DNA of 64,000 nt from Morinoia aosen (Eukaryota > Arthropoda > Malacostraca > Amphipoda > Talitridae). Position numbers and translations under genes: made by a program. Every line of letters starts with the position of its first letter. The first letter of the stretch is position 1. A model generated the notes under the pieces. The model made no database searches. It was not told where the DNA came from and saw nothing but the letters and a program-made list of their open reading frames with translations. The stretch is taken from positions 11,860,001 to 11,924,000 of the forward strand of contig CM059563.1 of assembly GCA_030386875.1 (NCBI GenBank). Direction: 5' to 3'. Shown here piece by piece: positions 62,201-64,000 of this stretch.

Positions 62201-63776
62201 CACTCATATTCACAATATTTTCTTGCCATATTTAATTGAACGGCGCAGATTTATCATCATATGTATACATCCTTTTAACAGCACCTATCGCGAATGAGTA
62301 ACATGAGTCTTACCCGGCCCATCGACGTTTAAACTTTCTTATAACTTTCTACATCTCATCCACAGTGGTCTTGTGTGAGATTTCTTCTCTGCAAAATGGA
62401 AAGAGAAAATTTTGGATTAGCAAATTCCCCAAAAAACGATTTTACCAAATTAACTACGTATTGCTCATTTTTTAAAATTATATTTCCAGTATTGCACTTG
62501 ATAAAAGAAACGCACTTCTCACGACGCCCGTCGACGCAGACTGAATTCACTCCCTCAGTAATGACGCTGTGCTCAAGAGCGCGGTTCTCTCCTTTTCCGT
62601 GCCGACCAATCGACTTTTGAAAGGGTATTCAGGGTCGTTTGTATTGGCTTAGAGCCTTTTGGCGTGAACTTCTGACTCCGCCCTTATGAGGTTTCCCGGG
62701 ATTCTCGCTGAGCGCCGTTGGCCCTTCTACATCTTTCCCCTGTATTTTTTTTTTTTTGACAACACCTCTCGTGGAAACTGTATCGCTCTAAGGGTTCTCA
62801 TGCTCAAGTGTTTGGACCCTTAAATCTGTCGACCACTGTGTTTGTAGTTTCGAGGCTTGTGCAATTAACCCTCACAGCATGCGGTACCCGCCGAGGGCCA
62901 GCAGACTGCTTGTATAGCCAAAAATCTTGAGAACATAATATACACAGCTATCGCCTGGACCAAGGCGTCAGCACTTTCGAACGTCTTAGTGCTCAACCGT
63001 TGAGATTGTTATTTCTCCCCTCTCGATAGAGTTACACACTCCCTGCCTGAAACAACACACCCTTTCTGAAACAACACACATCTAATGGTCGCCTACCCCT
63101 AACATTTATTTTAACCAAACATTTGGTGAAGAGACCCCTTCTGTGCCGCTGGGATTTGCAAAGACATTTTACCGAACAAAATTTTAGGTAAGCATTGAGT
63201 GAGCACCAAAATTTATAACACACAATTACAAAAAAGGACATAAATTAGTTAAATTCCCAAAATTAAATCTTTCCCAACATCAGCACGATACTGTTTCTCT
63301 TCTCATTTGTCTAAATTGAGTTTTGTTACTTTGGGAATTGCCCCTTCGTTAATTTTGCAACCCGATGAAAATGATCAATGCAGAACATAATTTAAACTCT
63401 TTTCTAGGATATTTTACATTTAAATATCTCAATTTTTGACGATTTCAAGTCGTTTCACCGCTGCATAGGCACAAATGTTAACAATCATCTACGATATTCG
63501 AGCTTTTTACCTGAATTTTCCTTTTTCTCAAAATTATCACTAAATCCTACTGATAAACTCATAACCAAACTTACTTCGTCTACCTCATACAGAGAAACAG
63601 CCATGCTCTACGACCCGTTGCTATCGACTGCGAGCAACAAGCAGCGCGTAGGAGTGGTGGTGGCGCACGAGCTGGCGCACCAGTGGTTCGGTAACCTGGT
63701 TACCCCGGCCTGGTGGTCCGACATTTGGCTCAACGAGGGCTTTGCTTCCTACATGGAATACGTCGGCCTCGACGCT
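38067..63776 (+). CDS. APN: Aminopeptidase N, M1 zinc metallopeptidase, N-terminal part (seven exons)
   Basis: This is a membrane-bound M1 aminopeptidase that removes N-terminal residues from peptides at the cell surface. Coding exons are 38120-38218, 39671-39958, 41050-41267, 42623-42778, 47682-47815, 48756-48933 and 63593-63776. Every junction is phase-consistent, and the total is 419 codons. The start ATG at 38120 opens MKLNLSKKK followed by a hydrophobic anchor at residues 10-31, a type II signal anchor. Next come a Thr/Pro-rich stalk (about 40-65), the M1 N-terminal domain with [13 protein letters not shown], the exopeptidase motif GAMEN at 347-351, and the zinc site HELAH at 383-387 with the third ligand Glu at 406. 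Several N-glycosylation sequons are visible. The family is usually 900-1000 residues, so over half lies beyond the window. In insects such enzymes are often midgut digestive enzymes and Bt toxin receptors; that role is not shown here. Confidence 0.96.
38219..39670 (+). other. APN intron 1
   Basis: This AT-rich 1.45-kb intron contains a short perfect hairpin at about 38854-38885 (gatgacatgttg and its complement around a short loop). There is no other recognised element. Confidence 0.75.
39671..39958 (+). CDS. APN: APN exon 2 (Thr-rich stalk and start of the N-terminal domain)
   Basis: This exon is 96 codons in phase 0. After [20 protein letters not shown], the peptide carries a tandem TEAPATTTT-type repeat (a 27-bp direct repeat), likely an O-glycosylated stalk. 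Then comes the M1 start, [21 protein letters not shown] sequon (NGS) follows. Confidence 0.95.
40259..40330 (+). repeat. tRNA-like head of a SINE
   Basis: The sequence tggcgtagtggt at 40267-40278 matches the RNA polymerase III A box, and ggttcgattac at 40310-40320 matches the B box, at tRNA-like spacing. The region around the B box can form an imperfect T stem. The rest does not fold into a convincing tRNA cloverleaf, so a tRNA-derived SINE is more likely than a tRNA gene. The extent of its body downstream is unclear. Confidence 0.55.
40528..40656. repeat. Inverted repeat with 25-bp perfect arms
   Basis: The arm ggtcaatttttactttaatg at 40528 and its reverse complement ending at 40656 are perfectly matched over 25 bp around an 80-bp loop. 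It lies about 200 bp after the SINE-like head in APN intron 2. Confidence 0.7.
41050..41267 (+). CDS. APN: APN exon 3
   Basis: This 218-nt exon lies between gtatcgcag and act-gt|gtaagt and ends in phase 2. It encodes part of the M1 N-terminal beta domain, including [20 protein letters not shown], a well-conserved stretch in which the Arg-Gly-Phe-Tyr motif precedes the active-site half. NYT and NET are sequons. Confidence 0.95.
41268..42622 (+). other. APN intron 3
   Basis: This is AT-rich intron sequence with no recognised gene, repeat or RNA. Its longest ORF, of about 94 codons near 41696, is not recognisable. Confidence 0.7.
42623..42778 (+). CDS. APN: APN exon 4 (FPCFDEP motif)
   Basis: This 156-nt exon follows ttttcttacag and ends in phase 2 at tt|gtgagt. 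It encodes [20 protein letters not shown], then [15 protein letters not shown][13 protein letters not shown] is a hallmark of M1 aminopeptidases. Confidence 0.96.
44030..44329 (+). other. Unidentified ORF, 99 codons
   Basis: This open frame starts [20 protein letters not shown] and includes [20 protein letters not shown] and [20 protein letters not shown]. It reads like protein rather than random AT-rich intron, with glycine turns and mixed charge. I do not recognise it. It lies in an APN intron in the same direction as APN. It could be a remnant of a mobile or viral element or of a nested gene. Confidence 0.35.
44603..44995 (+). other. Unidentified Cys-containing ORF, 130 codons
   Basis: The open frame begins [20 protein letters not shown]. 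It contains a compact Cys cluster ([12 protein letters not shown]) and two further Cys near [10 protein letters not shown]. It has no signal peptide or clear membrane segment, though [12 protein letters not shown] is mildly hydrophobic. The composition looks protein-like against the AT-rich intron around it. I cannot name a family. It is on the APN strand and may belong with the ORF at 44030. Confidence 0.35.
45861..46120. repeat. MITE with about 45-bp terminal inverted repeats
   Basis: The left end, taattggagagcaaatattc followed by agagtgtcttaaccca, is the near-complement of the right end, which reads tgggttaggacactctgcat and closes ccctccaatta. The inner part has no coding capacity. The size and structure fit a non-autonomous DNA transposon. 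Confidence 0.78.
46745..46960 (+). repeat. Dispersed repeat family, copy C
   Basis: The shared landmarks are ttatactaaatggtgctttt, ccttccggaacacctttg and gtggttatggatacttaaac, ending ttataatctaata. Only the 3' two thirds are recognisable. Confidence 0.65.
47682..47815 (+). CDS. APN: APN exon 5
   Basis: This 134-nt exon follows aattttccag and ends in phase 1 at cagtg|gtaag. It encodes [20 protein letters not shown] and [20 protein letters not shown] is a conserved segment of the family. Confidence 0.95.
47816..48755 (+). other. APN intron 5
   Basis: This 940-bp AT-rich intron has no recognised element. Confidence 0.75.
48756..48933 (+). CDS. APN: APN exon 6 (GAMEN exopeptidase motif)
   Basis: This 178-nt exon follows ctttttcag and ends in phase 2. 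It encodes [20 protein letters not shown] before ITYR. GAMEN binds the free N-terminus of the substrate and defines aminopeptidase activity. The exon precedes a 14.7-kb intron that contains Gypsy element 2. Confidence 0.96.
49822..49930 (+). repeat. Dispersed repeat family, copy D (3' end only)
   Basis: The copy begins ctgcatagattccgcat, continues with aactaaatggttcctccttc and ends aactaacatctaatctaatc. It sits head to tail with copy E about 110 bp further on. Confidence 0.65.
50040..50432 (+). repeat. Dispersed repeat family, copy E
   Basis: This nearly full copy has gagataggtaggcc, ggttcactgctgcactg, cctactaaacgggcccttc, a ggggttgagaggctaa segment, and the tail taatctaatctaattaatct. The short repeated tail suggests copying by a LINE-type reverse transcriptase, known for SINEs and LINE 3' ends. 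Confidence 0.68.
50433..51806 (+). other. APN intron 6, left of Gypsy element 2
   Basis: This is AT-rich intron sequence up to the 4-bp target duplication (TCAG) at 51807-51810. No gene, RNA or repeat is recognised. Confidence 0.7.
51811..53708 (-). repeat. 3' LTR of Gypsy element 2
   Basis: This is the direct repeat of 61383-63279. It contains a short triple of aatccagtt near 52480-52505 and a T run near 53168-53185. The short ORFs in it recur identically in the other LTR and are not host genes. Confidence 0.97.
53722..56309 (-). other. Region between pol and 3' LTR of Gypsy element 2
   Basis: This is 2.6 kb of AT-rich sequence within the element with only ORFs under 70 codons. It lies where errantivirus-like relatives carry env, but I see no env-like sequence. 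It could be a long untranslated region or an old remnant. Confidence 0.6.
56310..60041 (-). other. Pol of Gypsy element 2
   Basis: The product is 1243 residues, in the Ty3/Gypsy order. Protease is near residue 40 ([11 protein letters not shown]). Reverse transcriptase contains [14 protein letters not shown] and [10 protein letters not shown]. RNase H begins [17 protein letters not shown]. Integrase has an HHCC part ([10 protein letters not shown] to CMQCQKRK), core motifs [13 protein letters not shown] and NGMTERQNK, and a short C-terminal part ([10 protein letters not shown]). No chromodomain is evident. Confidence 0.96.
59987..61087 (-). other. Gag of Gypsy element 2
   Basis: The product is 366 residues. 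The central part is the retrotransposon Gag capsid-like domain, with motifs such as [12 protein letters not shown] and [14 protein letters not shown]. An Arg/Pro-rich linker follows. Near the C-terminus is a classical CCHC zinc knuckle, [14 protein letters not shown], for RNA binding. The end overlaps the start of Pol by about 55 bp in another frame. Confidence 0.95.
61383..63279 (-). repeat. 5' LTR of Gypsy element 2
   Basis: This LTR is essentially identical to the 3' copy, apart from one base in a T run. It is followed on the host side by the TCAG duplication at 63280-63283, 309 bp before APN exon 7. Confidence 0.97.
63593..63776 (+). CDS. APN: APN exon 7 (HELAH zinc-binding site)
   Basis: This 184-nt exon follows cctcatacag and ends in phase 0 at gct|gtgagt. 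It encodes [20 protein letters not shown], then the third zinc ligand in [14 protein letters not shown], 18 residues after HELAH. All catalytic zinc ligands are intact. The gene continues past the window. Confidence 0.97.
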
Positions 63777-64000
63777 GTGAGTGTCATTTTAGGTTACACG
63801 CGCTTGCTGTCTGTGCGTGAGAACGTGCAGAATCTGTTGTGGAGGGGTTTTTGAAACGAGCAAGGAAGTGAAATTTTAGTAAAGTACTGCTACTCTTGAA
63901 TTAATGTTTTCTCGCGAGGGAACGAATGAATTTTTTCCGACGAGAGTGAATTTCTTATGAGACGAACTCGTTAACGAAATTAATTTGCTTACATAACGTA

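Larger units (their letters stand above)
51811..63279 (-). mobile_element. Ty3/Gypsy LTR retrotransposon 2, intronic and antisense to APN
   Basis: This is an 11.5-kb Ty3/Gypsy element on the minus strand within the APN intron between the GAMEN and HELAH exons. Its LTRs of about 1.9 kb begin TGTCACG and end CCCAACA, and TCAG is duplicated at 51807-51810 and 63280-63283. A purine tract (aaaggagcgggga on the minus strand, 53709-53721) abuts the 3' LTR. Gag and Pol frames overlap in different registers, consistent with the -1 frameshifting known in this family. By eye the LTRs differ only in the length of one T run, so the insertion is very recent. The element looks whole in gag and pol. No env-like frame is seen in the 2.6 kb between pol and the 3' LTR. 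Confidence 0.98.

Overview
This is a eukaryotic, almost certainly arthropod (insect-like) nuclear window: AT-rich, with small exons bounded by GT/AG splice sites, kilobase introns, several minisatellites, palindromic elements and two young Ty3/Gypsy LTR elements. No bacterial gene structure is present. The species cannot be named from the sequence alone.

Layout. Positions 1-14812 (+) hold the 3' half of a 6-phosphofructo-2-kinase/fructose-2,6-bisphosphatase gene (PFKFB type): five exons covering the bisphosphatase domain, all consistent in splice phase. Its second intron in the window is filled mostly by Gypsy element 1 (1480-8725, minus strand, 1.6-kb LTRs, 4-bp target duplication ATAT). About 140 bp after the stop codon comes a 1-kb, 26-bp minisatellite. 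Positions 16000-38066 are intergenic as far as I can tell. They hold hairpin elements, a 29-bp minisatellite with a 145-bp higher-order period, a near-perfect 25-bp x 26 satellite, copies of a dispersed repeat with a TAATC-type tail, and three fragments of a GIY-YIG domain resembling Penelope-like elements.

Positions 38067-63776 (+) hold the 5' part of an M1-family aminopeptidase N gene: seven exons and 419 codons, from the type II membrane anchor through the GAMEN and HELAH-X18-E motifs. The gene continues past the window. Its introns hold a tRNA-like SINE head, an inverted-repeat MITE, further copies of the dispersed repeat, an unidentified ORF-rich tract (44030-44995), and Gypsy element 2 (51811-63279, minus strand, 1.9-kb LTRs, target duplication TCAG). 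Element 2 accounts for most of the 14.7-kb intron separating the GAMEN exon from the zinc-binding exon.

The two host genes lie in the same direction and have unrelated jobs: cytosolic control of glycolysis, and cell-surface peptide digestion. Both Gypsy elements lie antisense to their host gene. I found no convincing new multi-gene system. The most unusual signals are the splice donor amplified as a 32-bp tandem array, an exon-like GIY-YIG fragment, the unidentified ORF tract at 44-45 kb, and the cluster of palindromic elements.
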